Shown here one piece after another: positions 9,374-18,119 of a DNA stretch of 64,000 nucleotides (positions within the stretch are counted from its first letter, which is position 1; each line of letters opens with the position of its first letter). Both the position numbers and the translations under genes were made by a program. The notes beneath the pieces are model-generated. The model made no database searches, was not told the origin of the DNA, and saw only the letters and a list, made by a program, of their open reading frames with translations. The stretch is from Pandoraea commovens (GTDB taxonomy: Bacteria > Pseudomonadota > Gammaproteobacteria > Burkholderiales > Burkholderiaceae). The DNA is taken from NCBI RefSeq assembly GCF_902459615.1, contig NZ_CABPSA010000005.1, positions 370,612 to 434,611 on the forward strand. Reading direction: 5' to 3'.

Positions 9374-10339
9374 ATGTCAGGCGCGTCATCCCGGCTGCGC
9401 GCGGCGCGCGAGACGATTCCGGAATTCTCCTTGTATGGCGAGTTGACCGAAACCGACAGCGGCGACTTCGTCCATATCGAATGGATCGAGACACGCAGCC
9501 GCCTTTACGACTGGCATATCGATACGCATCGCCATCTGGGGTTGTTTCAGGTGCTCGCGATTTTCGAGGGCACGGTGGAAGCCAACGTCGACGACGCGAC
9601 GTGGGAAGTCGAAGGCCCGGCCGTCATCACGGTGCATCCTTCAGCCGTGCACAACTTCCGCTTCTCGCGCGGGGCACACGGCTTCGTGCTCACAATGGCG
9701 CAGAGCGTGCCGTTCGATGCCGCCATCGGGGCGGACGCCGACATGGCGTCGCTACTGCGAAAGCCGTGGCTATTCCCCCTCGCCGACGCGCCGCAGACAC
9801 GCGACCGTCTCTACACGCTGCTGGGCCTCATCATGGATGAGTTCTCGCGTCCGCAACTGGGGCACGCGGAGATGGTCGGATGGCTCACGCGCAGCGTTCT
9901 GCTATTGCTCGCTCGTCTGCACGCGCATCACGATTCGGCCACGCGCACAGGGCGTACCGAACTGGATCTGTTCGCTCGCTTTCGCGCATTGGTGGAGGCG
10001 CACTACACCGAGGCGTGGGCTGTCCCGGCGTATGCAGAACGGCTACATGTGACGGAGAGCAAGCTCAACCGTCTGTGCCGACGCATCTCGGGAAAATCGG
10101 CGTTCGATCTGGTGCAGGACCGGTTGATGCTGGAGGCCCGGCGCAAGCTGATCTACATTCCTGCGCCGGTCTCCCATGTCGCCTACGAACTGGGGTTTCA
10201 GGACCCGGCCTACTTCTGCCGCGTGTTCAAGCGGCATGTCGGCGTCACGCCGTCGGCCTTCCGGCGAACGGCGCAACACGCGCATCTGGGCGACGAATCC
10301 GATCTTGCGTCGGATCTCGTCGCCGCCATCGCCGAATAG
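9374..10339 (+). CDS. AraC-family regulator, probable activator of pobA
   Basis: 321 residues: an N-terminal cupin-like sensing domain (about 20-140; WHIDTHRHLGLFQVLAIFEG and VHPSAVHNFRFSRG), a linker, and a C-terminal pair of helix-turn-helix motifs (about 210-300), ending in VAYELGFQDPAYFCRVFKRHVGVTPSAFRR, the AraC signature. The start at 9374 is preceded by AAGGGA. It is divergent from pobA, so it probably activates pobA with 4-hydroxybenzoate, like AraC-type PobR/PobC proteins; this role is inferred from position and architecture. It converges on pcaD with 9 bases between stops. Confidence 0.85.
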   Translation: MSGASSRLRAARETIPEFSLYGELTETDSGDFVHIEWIETRSRLYDWHIDTHRHLGLFQVLAIFEGTVEANVDDATWEVEGPAVITVHPSAVHNFRFSRGAHGFVLTMAQSVPFDAAIGADADMASLLRKPWLFPLADAPQTRDRLYTLLGLIMDEFSRPQLGHAEMVGWLTRSVLLLLARLHAHHDSATRTGRTELDLFARFRALVEAHYTEAWAVPAYAERLHVTESKLNRLCRRISGKSAFDLVQDRLMLEARRKLIYIPAPVSHVAYELGFQDPAYFCRVFKRHVGVTPSAFRRTAQHAHLGDESDLASDLVAAIAE

Positions 10340-10348
10340 TCACCAAAG

Positions 10349-11137
10349 TCACGCACGCAGGAAGGTCAGCAACGCCTCGGTGACCGCCGGTGCACACTCG
10401 ATGTTCGAGAGGTGTGCGCCCGGCACGATGACCTGCTTCGCGCCCGGAATGCGCTCGACCATCGCCGTGGACATCGCAGGCGGCGTCGCCAGATCGCCCG
10501 AGCCAGTAACGACCAGCGTCGGCGCAGTGATCGCAGCGATCTCGTCCAGCTGATTCATGTCGCGCACCGCCGCGCAAGCGGCCGCATATCCGGCGGGTGC
10601 GAGCGAGCGGAACATCGCTTTCATGCGTTCGACGGTCGCCGCCTCGCGCTCGGCGAATTCGGGCGTGAACCAGCGCGAGACCACGGCGTCTGTCACGGCG
10701 TTCATGCCGTCGGCCTGCACGGCGCGAATACGGCCGTTCCACACGTCTTCCGCGCCGATGTGCGCCGACGAGCAAACGATGGCGAGACGATTCAGACGCT
10801 GCGGCGCGTGAATGCCCAGCCACATGCCCGTCATGCCACCCATCGACACGCCCGCGAGGCTGGCACGCTCGATGTCCAGCGCGTCGAGCAACCCAACGAC
10901 ATCGCGCCCCAACTGGTCGATGACGTACGGTCCCGGCGTGACGGACGAGCCGCCATGCCCTCGCGTGTCATAGCGAATCACGCGGAACTCGCGCGCGAGC
11001 GCGGGCACTTGGGGCGCCCACATGTCGAGCGTCGTGCCCAGCGAGTTGGACAACACCAGCGCAGGCGCATGGTCATCGCCATCGATGGCGATACGCAACT
11101 GGGCATCACCCACGTCGATCAGACGTTCTACCGTCAT
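10349..11137 (-). CDS. pcaD: 3-oxoadipate enol-lactonase
   Basis: Alpha/beta hydrolase of 262 residues that opens 3-oxoadipate enol-lactone to 3-oxoadipate, the last shared step of the protocatechuate branch. The nucleophile elbow is GVSMGG with Ser98; the acid is in VTGSGDLATPP and the histidine in PGAHLSNIE. The ATG at 11137 follows GAGGAGAC and gives the normal length. It is the last gene of pcaHGBCD, 13 bases after pcaC. No fusion with pcaC (the pcaL form of some actinobacteria) is present. Confidence 0.95.
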   Translation of the reverse strand: MTVERLIDVGDAQLRIAIDGDDHAPALVLSNSLGTTLDMWAPQVPALAREFRVIRYDTRGHGGSSVTPGPYVIDQLGRDVVGLLDALDIERASLAGVSMGGMTGMWLGIHAPQRLNRLAIVCSSAHIGAEDVWNGRIRAVQADGMNAVTDAVVSRWFTPEFAEREAATVERMKAMFRSLAPAGYAAACAAVRDMNQLDEIAAITAPTLVVTGSGDLATPPAMSTAMVERIPGAKQVIVPGAHLSNIECAPAVTEALLTFLRA

Positions 11138-11150
11138 TTGCTTCGTCTCC

Positions 11151-11585
11151 TCAGGCGGTCTTATCGTCACCCACGTCGGGCACGCGCGTGGTCGATCCCG
11201 GCTCGGCGGCTTCCATTTCCGCGAAGACCTTCTCGGCATCGTGAATCGCCTGATTGGCGGCGGGCAGCCCGGCGTACAGCGCAGCGTGCATGAACAGTTC
11301 CTTCATCTCCTCGCGCGTCACGCCGTTGTTGAACGCTGCGCGCACGTGCATGCGGAATTCGTCGCCGCGATTGAGCGCGATGAGCAGCGACAGCGTGATC
11401 ATGCTGCGCATATGGCGCGTCAATCCCGGGCGCGTCCAGATATCGCCCCAGGCGAAGCGCGTGATGAAGTCCTGAAAGTCTTCGTTGAAGTCGTTGCGGC
11501 GCGTGAGCGTGCGGTCGACGTGCGCGTCGCCAAGCACACCGCGTCGCACTTGCATGCCGTTGTCGTAGCGTTCCTGATCGTTCAT
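11151..11585 (-). CDS. pcaC: 4-carboxymuconolactone decarboxylase
   Basis: 144-residue, AhpD-like all-helical protein that decarboxylates gamma-carboxymuconolactone to 3-oxoadipate enol-lactone. The family pattern is plain: RFAWGDIWTRPGLTRHMRSMITLSLLIALNRGDEFRMHVRAAFNNGVTREEMKE. The start overlaps the pcaB stop by 4 bases, so the two are translationally coupled. The tail from about 128 is acidic and poorly conserved. Confidence 0.95.
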   Translation of the reverse strand: MNDQERYDNGMQVRRGVLGDAHVDRTLTRRNDFNEDFQDFITRFAWGDIWTRPGLTRHMRSMITLSLLIALNRGDEFRMHVRAAFNNGVTREEMKELFMHAALYAGLPAANQAIHDAEKVFAEMEAAEPGSTTRVPDVGDDKTA

Positions 11586-12958
11586 TTGGATGTCCTGCCC
11601 TGTTGGGTTGACGGCACCGCCGCATCTGCGAGCGCAAGCACCTGACTCACGAACGTATCGGCAGCGCCAAGATAGTGTTGTGGGTCCGTCAGGCGTTCAA
11701 GCACCTCGACGGACAACACGCGGGTGATCTCGGTGTCTTCACGCAGGACGTCGAGCAAGTGACGCTGCTGCGCGAGCGCATCTCGGCAACGCGCTTCCAC
11801 GCGACGATGCGCTTCGAGCCGGCCCATCGATTCGCCCAGCGCCATCGTCACGGCTTCGGCCATGATGAGCCCGTGCGTGACGTCGAGATTGGCGCGCATG
11901 CGTGCCGTGTCGACCGTCCAGTCGTTCACGAGTGTGCGTGCCGTCGCCAGCGCGCCGCCGCACAACATGAGCAGCTCGGGCAGCGTTTCCCACTCTGCGT
12001 GCCAGGTGCCCAGCCCGCGCTCATGGTCCTGCTGCATGGCCGAGAACAGCGTGGCGACGAGTTGCGGCGTGCGTGCGGCAGCCGCGAGGATGGCCGCGCA
12101 GCCGACCGGGTTGCGCTTGTGCGGCATGGTGGACGAGCCGCCCCGCCCCGCACCGGAAGCTTCGGCGATCTCGCCGACTTCCGTTTGCGTCAGCAGCGCC
12201 GTGTCGCGCGCGAACTTGCCGAGCGAGCCGGTGAGCGTCGCCGCCCAGCTCCCCACTCTTACGATGCGATCGCGCTGGCCGTGCCACGGCGTCGCGCCTT
12301 CGGACAGACCGAGATGGCGTGCGAGCGCCGCCGCGACGGCCGGACCTTGCGTGCCAAGCGACGCCAGCGTGCCCGCTGCGCCACCGAACTGCACACAGAG
12401 CACCTGTTCGCGCACGCTGGCGAGGTCGGCACGCGCGCGCAACAGCGCGTCGAGCGTACCGGCGAGTTTGAGACCGAAGGTGATCGGCAACGCGTGCTGA
12501 AGCCACGTACGGCCGATCATGACCGTCGCGCGGTGATGCCGGACCTGCTCGGCGAGCGTAGCGATCAGCGCGTCGAGATCCGCACCGAGGTCGTCGAGCG
12601 CACCGCGCACTTGCAGGATAAGACCGGTATCGATGGCGTCCTGACTGGTCGCGCCCCAATGGACGAAGCGGGCGGCATCGGCGTCGTGCGTCTTCACGCG
12701 CGCCGTCAGTTGCTTGACCAGTGGAATGGCGAGGTTGCCCGCGCAGGCGGCGGCGTCGCGCAAGGCCATCCAGTCGAGATCGCCCGCACGGGCGGCCACA
12801 GTGATCGGCGCGACGGCGGCGGCCGGGATCAGGCCGACTTCGGCTTCGGCGGCGGCGAGCGCCACTTCGAAGTCGAGCATGCCCTGCAATGTGGCGTCGC
12901 GGGAGAATCGCGCCGACACGGCAGCACCGCGCAGTAGAGAGTCAAGCAGTTCCGTCAT
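11582..12958 (-). CDS. pcaB: 3-carboxy-cis,cis-muconate cycloisomerase
   Basis: 458 residues, fumarase/argininosuccinate lyase superfamily. It lactonises 3-carboxymuconate to 4-carboxymuconolactone. The superfamily signature GSSTMPHKRNPVGC is near residue 275 and holds the flexible loop serine; the HWGATSQDAIDTG segment near 143 is the second conserved region. It shares 4 bases with pcaC downstream and is separated from pcaG upstream by 105 bases with a very strong hairpin. Confidence 0.95.
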   Translation of the reverse strand: MTELLDSLLRGAAVSARFSRDATLQGMLDFEVALAAAEAEVGLIPAAAVAPITVAARAGDLDWMALRDAAACAGNLAIPLVKQLTARVKTHDADAARFVHWGATSQDAIDTGLILQVRGALDDLGADLDALIATLAEQVRHHRATVMIGRTWLQHALPITFGLKLAGTLDALLRARADLASVREQVLCVQFGGAAGTLASLGTQGPAVAAALARHLGLSEGATPWHGQRDRIVRVGSWAATLTGSLGKFARDTALLTQTEVGEIAEASGAGRGGSSTMPHKRNPVGCAAILAAAARTPQLVATLFSAMQQDHERGLGTWHAEWETLPELLMLCGGALATARTLVNDWTVDTARMRANLDVTHGLIMAEAVTMALGESMGRLEAHRRVEARCRDALAQQRHLLDVLREDTEITRVLSVEVLERLTDPQHYLGAADTFVSQVLALADAAVPSTQQGRTSK

Positions 12959-12997
12959 CAGAGAATTCGATGCGTTGCAACAATGCAGATACGGCCA

Positions 12998-13029
12998 CGG
13001 GCTGCCGGCATTCGCATGCCGGCAGCCCG
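12998..13029. other. Very strong intra-operon hairpin between pcaG and pcaB
   Basis: CGGGCTGCCGGCAT and its exact complement form a 14-base perfect stem closed by the tetraloop TCGC. It lies within the pcaHGBCD transcript and lacks a T-run. It probably shields the upstream pcaHG mRNA or attenuates read-through into pcaBCD; that role is inferred. Confidence 0.7.
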
Positions 13030-13063
13030 AAGCCGCGCCAGATTCAGCGTGACATGACAGACG

Positions 13064-13663
13064 TCAGAGGTCGAGGAACACCGTCTCCTCGTCACCCTGC
13101 ATGCGAATGTCGAACCGGTACGACACACGCCCGCCGTTCACTTCACGGCGCGCAATCAGCGTGTGACGGCGCTCGGCCGGCACTTGTTGCAGCACGGGGT
13201 CGGCCGCATTGGCCGCTGCCTCATCGTCGAAATAGATACGCGTAAACAGATGATTGAGCAAGCCCCGCATCGTCAGAATCACGTCGATGCGCGGTGCGTC
13301 GCCCTGCGCAGCCGCGCCAGGCTTGACCGTTTCGATGACGAAGCGGTTCTCGGCGTCGGTCCCCGTGCCGCAACGGGCCGCGCCCGCGAAACCGGTGCGC
13401 TCGATGTCTTCGGCGGTCTCGACGTAGCGACCGTGGGCGTCCGCCTGCACGATTTCGATGAGGGCGTCGTTGACCGGATTGCCCGCACCGTCGAACACCT
13501 GCCCGATCAGGCGGATGTGCTCACCTTCGGCGCGGTCCGTGGCGACCACCGGCGTGAAAGCGCTCTTGAAGTCATACAGGTACTGCTCCGGCGACAGGCC
13601 ATAAGCGAAGTACGGGCCGACGGTCTGCGACGGCGTTTGCTTGAATTCGGGAGTAGTCGACAT
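13064..13663 (-). CDS. pcaG: Protocatechuate 3,4-dioxygenase alpha subunit
   Basis: 199-residue alpha subunit of the intradiol dioxygenase that cleaves protocatechuate to 3-carboxymuconate. Opens with QTPSQTVGPYFAYGL, the family start; GQVFDGAGNPVNDALIEIVQADAHGRY marks the beta-sandwich core, and GLLNHLFTRIYF the equivalent of the metal-site region. The alpha subunit itself does not hold the catalytic iron, in line with the missing ligand set. The gene begins 3 bases after the pcaH stop, consistent with one-to-one subunit production. Confidence 0.95.
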   Translation of the reverse strand: MSTTPEFKQTPSQTVGPYFAYGLSPEQYLYDFKSAFTPVVATDRAEGEHIRLIGQVFDGAGNPVNDALIEIVQADAHGRYVETAEDIERTGFAGAARCGTGTDAENRFVIETVKPGAAAQGDAPRIDVILTMRGLLNHLFTRIYFDDEAAANAADPVLQQVPAERRHTLIARREVNGGRVSYRFDIRMQGDEETVFLDL

Positions 13664-13666
13664 GGC

Positions 13667-14377
13667 TCAGGACTCCATCGGCGTTTGGTCGGCACCGCGC
13701 AGGACGATGTCGAATTCGTAACCCAGTGCGTACTCCGGCTCGGTGATGTCCATCGAGAAGCGCGCGATCAGGCGGTCGCGGGCGTGGGCCGGCGTCGCTT
13801 CGAAGATCGGGTCGTAGGCGAGCAGAGGATCACCCGGGAAGTACATCTGTGTGACCAGACGGGTCGCAAAGTAATGGCCGAATACCGAGAAGTGCAGATG
13901 CTGAGGACGCCACGCGTTGTGGTGGTTCTTCCACGGATACGCGCCCGGCTTGATCGTCAGGAATTTGTAGCGGCCTTCGGCGTCGGTCATGGCGCGCCCG
14001 GCGCCGAGGAAGTTCGGGTCGAGCGGCGCGTCGTGCTGGTCGACCTTGTGCACATAGCGCCCGCACGCATTGGCCTGCCACAGCTCCACGAGCGTGTTCG
14101 GCACCGGACGCCCGCCTTCGTCGAGCACGCGGCCCGTGACGATCATGCGCTCGCCCAGCGGCTCGCCGTTGCGCACCGCATTACGCGTGAGGTCGTTGTC
14201 GAGCGCACCGATGATGCCGTTGCCATAAACCGGCGAGCGCAGGTCGGCCAGATTCTGCTTCACCGGCACGAGCAATTGCTTGGGGCCGCGCAGCGCCGTG
14301 GACTTGTACCCGCTGTCGATGAGCTTGGGATGCGAATCCCAGTCGCGGGGGCGCAGGACGGTTGTCGTCTTCGACAT
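13667..14377 (-). CDS. pcaH: Protocatechuate 3,4-dioxygenase beta subunit
   Basis: 236-residue catalytic subunit binding non-haem Fe(III). The expected four ligands are visible: tyrosine in QANACGRYVH, tyrosine in PGAYPWKNH, and two histidines in RPQHLHFSVFG. The N-terminal part has the long family extension (HPKLIDSGYKSTALRGPKQ). The ATG at 14377 lies behind TGGAGTG. First gene of pcaHGBCD, divergent from pcaQ, with a palindrome in the shared promoter region. The first step of ring cleavage therefore leads the operon. Confidence 0.96.
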   Translation of the reverse strand: MSKTTTVLRPRDWDSHPKLIDSGYKSTALRGPKQLLVPVKQNLADLRSPVYGNGIIGALDNDLTRNAVRNGEPLGERMIVTGRVLDEGGRPVPNTLVELWQANACGRYVHKVDQHDAPLDPNFLGAGRAMTDAEGRYKFLTIKPGAYPWKNHHNAWRPQHLHFSVFGHYFATRLVTQMYFPGDPLLAYDPIFEATPAHARDRLIARFSMDITEPEYALGYEFDIVLRGADQTPMES

Positions 14378-14446
14378 GGTCTCACTCCATTTTGTGTTGA
14401 CTGATCTGGCAGGCACGTTGGCCGGTCGCCAGCTTGTTTTCGACAC

Positions 14447-14469
14447 TATATCCATAATCAACGGATATA
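14447..14469. promoter_or_regulatory. Candidate PcaQ operator in the pcaH-pcaQ intergenic region
   Basis: TATATCC and GGATATA form a perfect 7-base inverted repeat around ATAATCAAC. It lies 40 bases before pcaQ and 70 before pcaH, as expected for a LysR-type regulator acting on both. It does not obviously match the rhizobial PcaQ consensus as I recall it. Confidence 0.5.
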
Positions 14470-14508
14470 TTTATTGACATTTTCTTAGGCTTTTCATAAC
14501 TTTTCGGC

Positions 14509-15456
14509 ATGGAAAGACATCTACTCGACGGACGCATCAAGCTGCGTCATCTGCAATGCCTGCTGGCCGTCGCCCAGCACGGCAGCTTGCAGCGCGCGGC
14601 GGAAGCCCTGTCCATTACGCAGCCCGCCGTTAGCAAGACGATTGCCGAGCTGGAAGGGTTGCTGGGCGTGCGTCTGTTCGACCGTGGCCGTAACGGGGCC
14701 CGCCCCACTGCACAAGCCGAGCTGTTCCTGCGCCATGCAGGGGCGAGCGTCAGTGCGTTGCGTCAGGGCATCGACGTGCTGTCGCGTGCCGTCGGCCAGA
14801 CTGGCGGCGTGATCGAGATCGCCGTGCTGCCCACGCTCGCGGCGGCGATGATGCCCGGCGTGCTCGAAGCGTTTCGACGCGAATGGCCGGGCATCGTCGT
14901 GCAGGTGCATACCGGCGCCAACCAGCAACTCCTCACGCAACTGAAGTCCGGTCAGGTCGCGCTGGCGCTGGGGCGGATGTCCGACCCCGAAGGCATGGCC
15001 GGGCTGACGTTCGAACATCTGTGCGCCACGCCGCTGTGCGTCGTCGTGCGGCCCGAGCATCCGCTGGTGCAGCAGCGCAGCGTGTCGATGGCGGACATCG
15101 CCCACCATCACGTGATCCTGCCGCCGCACGGCACGATCCTGCGTCACACGGCGGACAGCTTTCTGCGTGCGCACGGCGTCGGCACGCTCGACGACTATTC
15201 CGAACTGCTTTCGATGTCGCTCGCCCGCGCGATGACCTTGCGCGACGACGTCGTCTGGATCGCCTCGGAGATCACCGTGCAGGACGACCTCGCCGACGGC
15301 GCACTGTGCGCCCTGCCCTTCGCGACGAAAGGCACCGAGGAGTCCATCGGCATTCTGTGGCGCAACGACACCGTGCCCACGCCGCCCGGGCAGACGCTCA
15401 TCAGCGCCATACGCGAAGCTGCGCGCGTGCGTTACGGAATGCCGGGATTGCGCTGA
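14509..15456 (+). CDS. pcaQ: LysR-type activator of pca genes
   Basis: 315 residues. The helix-turn-helix is at about 15-75 (KLRHLQCLLAVAQHGSLQRAAEALSITQPAVSKTIAELEGLLGVRLFDRG), followed by a periplasmic-binding-like effector domain. The N-terminal IKLRHLQCLL with the RHL word and the position divergent from pcaHG match PcaQ proteins, which in other proteobacteria activate pcaDCHGB with beta-carboxymuconate as ligand. The ligand here is inferred. Its stop is 12 bases from the end of the convergent amidohydrolase gene. Confidence 0.88.
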   Translation: MERHLLDGRIKLRHLQCLLAVAQHGSLQRAAEALSITQPAVSKTIAELEGLLGVRLFDRGRNGARPTAQAELFLRHAGASVSALRQGIDVLSRAVGQTGGVIEIAVLPTLAAAMMPGVLEAFRREWPGIVVQVHTGANQQLLTQLKSGQVALALGRMSDPEGMAGLTFEHLCATPLCVVVRPEHPLVQQRSVSMADIAHHHVILPPHGTILRHTADSFLRAHGVGTLDDYSELLSMSLARAMTLRDDVVWIASEITVQDDLADGALCALPFATKGTEESIGILWRNDTVPTPPGQTLISAIREAARVRYGMPGLR

Positions 15457-15468
15457 CGACATCTCGGC

Positions 15469-16377
15469 TCACACCTCGGCGGCGGTCATTGTGTTCGACA
15501 CGGCCGCCAGCCCGAGCATGCCCACGGCGTTGTCCTTAAGCAGCAGCGGTTTGACCTCGTCGCGAAAGCCCGCCGTCTCGAAGTCCTTCAGCCAGCGGTC
15601 CGGTGCGATGAGCGGGAAATCCGAGCCGAACAGCATCTTCTCGCGCAGCAGCGAATTCGCGTACTGAATCAGCTCCGGCGAGAAGTACTTGGGCGACCAT
15701 CCCGACAGATCGATGTAGACGTTCGGCTTGTGAAGCGCGATGGACAGTGCCTGCGATTGCCACGGCCACGACGGATGCGCGATCACGATGTTCATGTTCG
15801 GGAAGTCGGTCGCCACGTCGTCGAGGTGGATCGGCTCCGAGTACTTCAGCCGCAACCCGCCGCCGCCCGGCATGCCCGAGCCGATCCCCGAATGCCCGCT
15901 GTGGAACACCGCCGTGAGTTTGTGCTCGGCGATGAGTTCGTACATCGGGTACGCCATGCGGTCGTTGGCGAAGAAGCCCTGCATCGTCGGATGGAACTTG
16001 AACCCGCGCACACCGAATTCCTCCACCAGCCGACGTGCCTCACGCACGCCCATCTTGCCCTTGTGCGGATCGATGCTCGCGAACGCGATCATGATGTCGG
16101 CGTTCTCCTGCGCAAAGCCCGCGATCTCCTCGTTCGGAATGCGGCGTCGGCCGATGTTCGCTTCGCAATCGACGGTGAACATCACAAAACCGATATTGCG
16201 CTCACGGTAATGCGCGATGGTCTCGGGAATCGTGGGACGGCGGTTCTGCTTGAGTACCGTGCCGAAGTACTTGTCGGCGGCGTCGTCGAACGCCTTGCCG
16301 AACAGGTCCGGTGGCTGACAGCAGGACACTTCCGCGTGCACGTGCGTGTCGATGGCGACGAGATTGTCTAGGTTCAT
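15469..16377 (-). CDS. Amidohydrolase-2 family metal-dependent hydrolase in the hydroxycinnamate operon
   Basis: 302-residue TIM-barrel protein of the ACMSD/amidohydrolase-2 type. Probable metal ligands: His-x-His in DTHVHAE (residues 10-14), histidine in FKFHPTM, histidines in FHSGHSG, IAHPSWPW and aspartate in FGSDFPLI. Members are decarboxylases, lactonases or beta-ketoacyl-CoA hydrolases acting on aromatic acids. The start overlaps the stop of the acyl-CoA dehydrogenase gene (ATGA), so the two are made together. A member of this family acting on 4-hydroxyphenyl-beta-ketoacyl-CoA in beta-oxidative phenylpropanoid pathways is a tempting comparison, but the substrate is unproved. The upstream extension of the frame is ignored. 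Confidence 0.8.
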   Translation of the reverse strand: MNLDNLVAIDTHVHAEVSCCQPPDLFGKAFDDAADKYFGTVLKQNRRPTIPETIAHYRERNIGFVMFTVDCEANIGRRRIPNEEIAGFAQENADIMIAFASIDPHKGKMGVREARRLVEEFGVRGFKFHPTMQGFFANDRMAYPMYELIAEHKLTAVFHSGHSGIGSGMPGGGGLRLKYSEPIHLDDVATDFPNMNIVIAHPSWPWQSQALSIALHKPNVYIDLSGWSPKYFSPELIQYANSLLREKMLFGSDFPLIAPDRWLKDFETAGFRDEVKPLLLKDNAVGMLGLAAVSNTMTAAEV

Positions 16378-18110
16378 TCGGCGGTCTCCGGATCCTGAAT
16401 CTGCGATGCAACGATCGCCATCGCGCGGTGCGTCTGCGGCAGTTCGAACTTCAGCCAATAGCGTGCGGCGCGGCGTTTGGCGTCGGAAGGGATGCCCGCC
16501 GCGACCTCCGCTATCGAGGCCTGCGCCCAAAGCCCGGCCATCGACAGGCCATGTATCGCCTGCATGACTTCCCCTGCGACGCACAGCGCGGCACGCGGCG
16601 TCGCGCGCGCCAAAGCGATGAGCGAGGGCATCAGGTCGGTCCACGTATCGAAGCCGTGAAGAGCGTCGTCGAAGCCATTCAGTCGTTCGAGCGCCCGCGC
16701 TTCCCTTACCTGCGCCTGCCCCCACGCCAGCCAACGCGACAGCGTCACGCCCTTGTCTTTGACGATCTTGCGCATCAGCAAATCGATGGCCTGAATCTCG
16801 TTGGTGCCCTCGTAGATCATCGGAATGCGCGCGTCTCGCACGAATTGCGAGATGCCCGTCTCTTCGACGTAGCCATAACCGCCGAAGACTTGCAGCGCAT
16901 CGCTTGCCCCATGAAATGCCTGCGCCGTGGCGGTGGCTTTGACGATGGGCGTGAGCAGCGCCGCGAGCGCATCGGCATCGGCGCGCATGGCCGAGGTGGC
17001 CGCGTGATGGGCTTCGTCGATGGCAAGCGCTGCGCGATACAACAGCAAGCGCGCGCCCTCCACGCCGACACGCTGCCCTTCGAGCAGACGCCAGACGGCC
17101 GGATGCCCGGCAATCGGCGTCCCGGCGTCTGCGCCCGGCACACGAGATTGGGCACGCTCATGCGCATGACGCACCGACATCTCGTAAGCGCCCTGCGCCA
17201 GCCCCACCGCCGACGCACCGACATGCAAACGTGCCGAGTTCATCATCGCGAACATCGCCTCCAGTCCGCGATGCACTTCGCCGACGAGATACCCCGTCGC
17301 ACCTTCGAACGCCATCGAACAGGTCGCGCTGCCACGAATGCCCATCTTGTGTTCGATGCCGGTGCAGCGCACTTCGTTGCGCTCTGCGTTCGCGAGAATC
17401 TTCGGCACCAGAAAGAGCGATAAACCGGCGCTGCCTGCTGGTGCATCCGAAGTGCGCGCCAACACCAGATGCACGATGTTCGGCGTCAGATCTTGCTCAC
17501 CGCCGGAGATGAAGATCTTTTCCCCCGTGACGCGCGCAGTCTCCTGTTGCTCGTCGGCCCAGACCGCGCGCGTACGAATCTGTCCCAGATCGCTGCCCGC
17601 GCCCGGCTCCGTCAGACACATGGTCGCCAGCCACTCGCCGCTGACCAGCGGCGCGAGCCACGCGTCGCGCAATGCTGCGCTGCCGAAGCGGTGTACGCAC
17701 TCAAACGCGCCGTGCAGAATGCCGGGGTACATCGTCCAGGCGAGATTCGCGCCCGCCGTCAGTTCCTGCACGGCGATCTGTGCGACGAGCGGCAGTCCTT
17801 GCCCGCCCAACGACGGATCGCACGGCAGCGACGGCCAACCCGCGTCGCGATACTGACGGTAAGCGTCGGCGAACCCCGCAGGCGTGCTCACTACACCGTC
17901 GCGCCAAGTGCAGCCCTCGCGGTCGCCGACAGCATTCAGTGGGGCAAGCACCTCACGCGAGAAGCGAGCCGCCTCGTCGACGACCTGCACGAGCGTGGCC
18001 GTATCGAATTCCTGGAACGGTGCGAGCCGCATCAGCGCCTCGCCTACCCCGAGTGTCTCCAGCACGAACGCGATGTCATCGGCCGCGCTGCGCAATTCCG
18101 GTGAATGCAT
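16374..18110 (-). CDS. Acyl-CoA dehydrogenase, probable hydrocinnamoyl-CoA (HcaD-like) type
   Basis: 578 residues, longer than the classical 380-residue form, with an additional C-terminal domain like the DmdC/FadE-type long dehydrogenases. FAD and substrate motifs: MCLTEPGAGSDLGQIRTRA, FISGGEQDLTPNIVHLVLAR, GYGYVEETGISQFVRDARI and the YEGTNEIQ motif with the usual catalytic-base region. Being between a CoA ligase and an amidohydrolase in a hydroxycinnamate operon, it probably desaturates the side chain of hydroferuloyl- or hydrocaffeoyl-CoA before Ech acts, as proposed for HcaD in Acinetobacter. This is inference from context. It starts 9 bases after fcs. Confidence 0.85.
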   Translation of the reverse strand: MHSPELRSAADDIAFVLETLGVGEALMRLAPFQEFDTATLVQVVDEAARFSREVLAPLNAVGDREGCTWRDGVVSTPAGFADAYRQYRDAGWPSLPCDPSLGGQGLPLVAQIAVQELTAGANLAWTMYPGILHGAFECVHRFGSAALRDAWLAPLVSGEWLATMCLTEPGAGSDLGQIRTRAVWADEQQETARVTGEKIFISGGEQDLTPNIVHLVLARTSDAPAGSAGLSLFLVPKILANAERNEVRCTGIEHKMGIRGSATCSMAFEGATGYLVGEVHRGLEAMFAMMNSARLHVGASAVGLAQGAYEMSVRHAHERAQSRVPGADAGTPIAGHPAVWRLLEGQRVGVEGARLLLYRAALAIDEAHHAATSAMRADADALAALLTPIVKATATAQAFHGASDALQVFGGYGYVEETGISQFVRDARIPMIYEGTNEIQAIDLLMRKIVKDKGVTLSRWLAWGQAQVREARALERLNGFDDALHGFDTWTDLMPSLIALARATPRAALCVAGEVMQAIHGLSMAGLWAQASIAEVAAGIPSDAKRRAARYWLKFELPQTHRAMAIVASQIQDPETAE

Positions 18111-18119
18111 GACGGTGAC

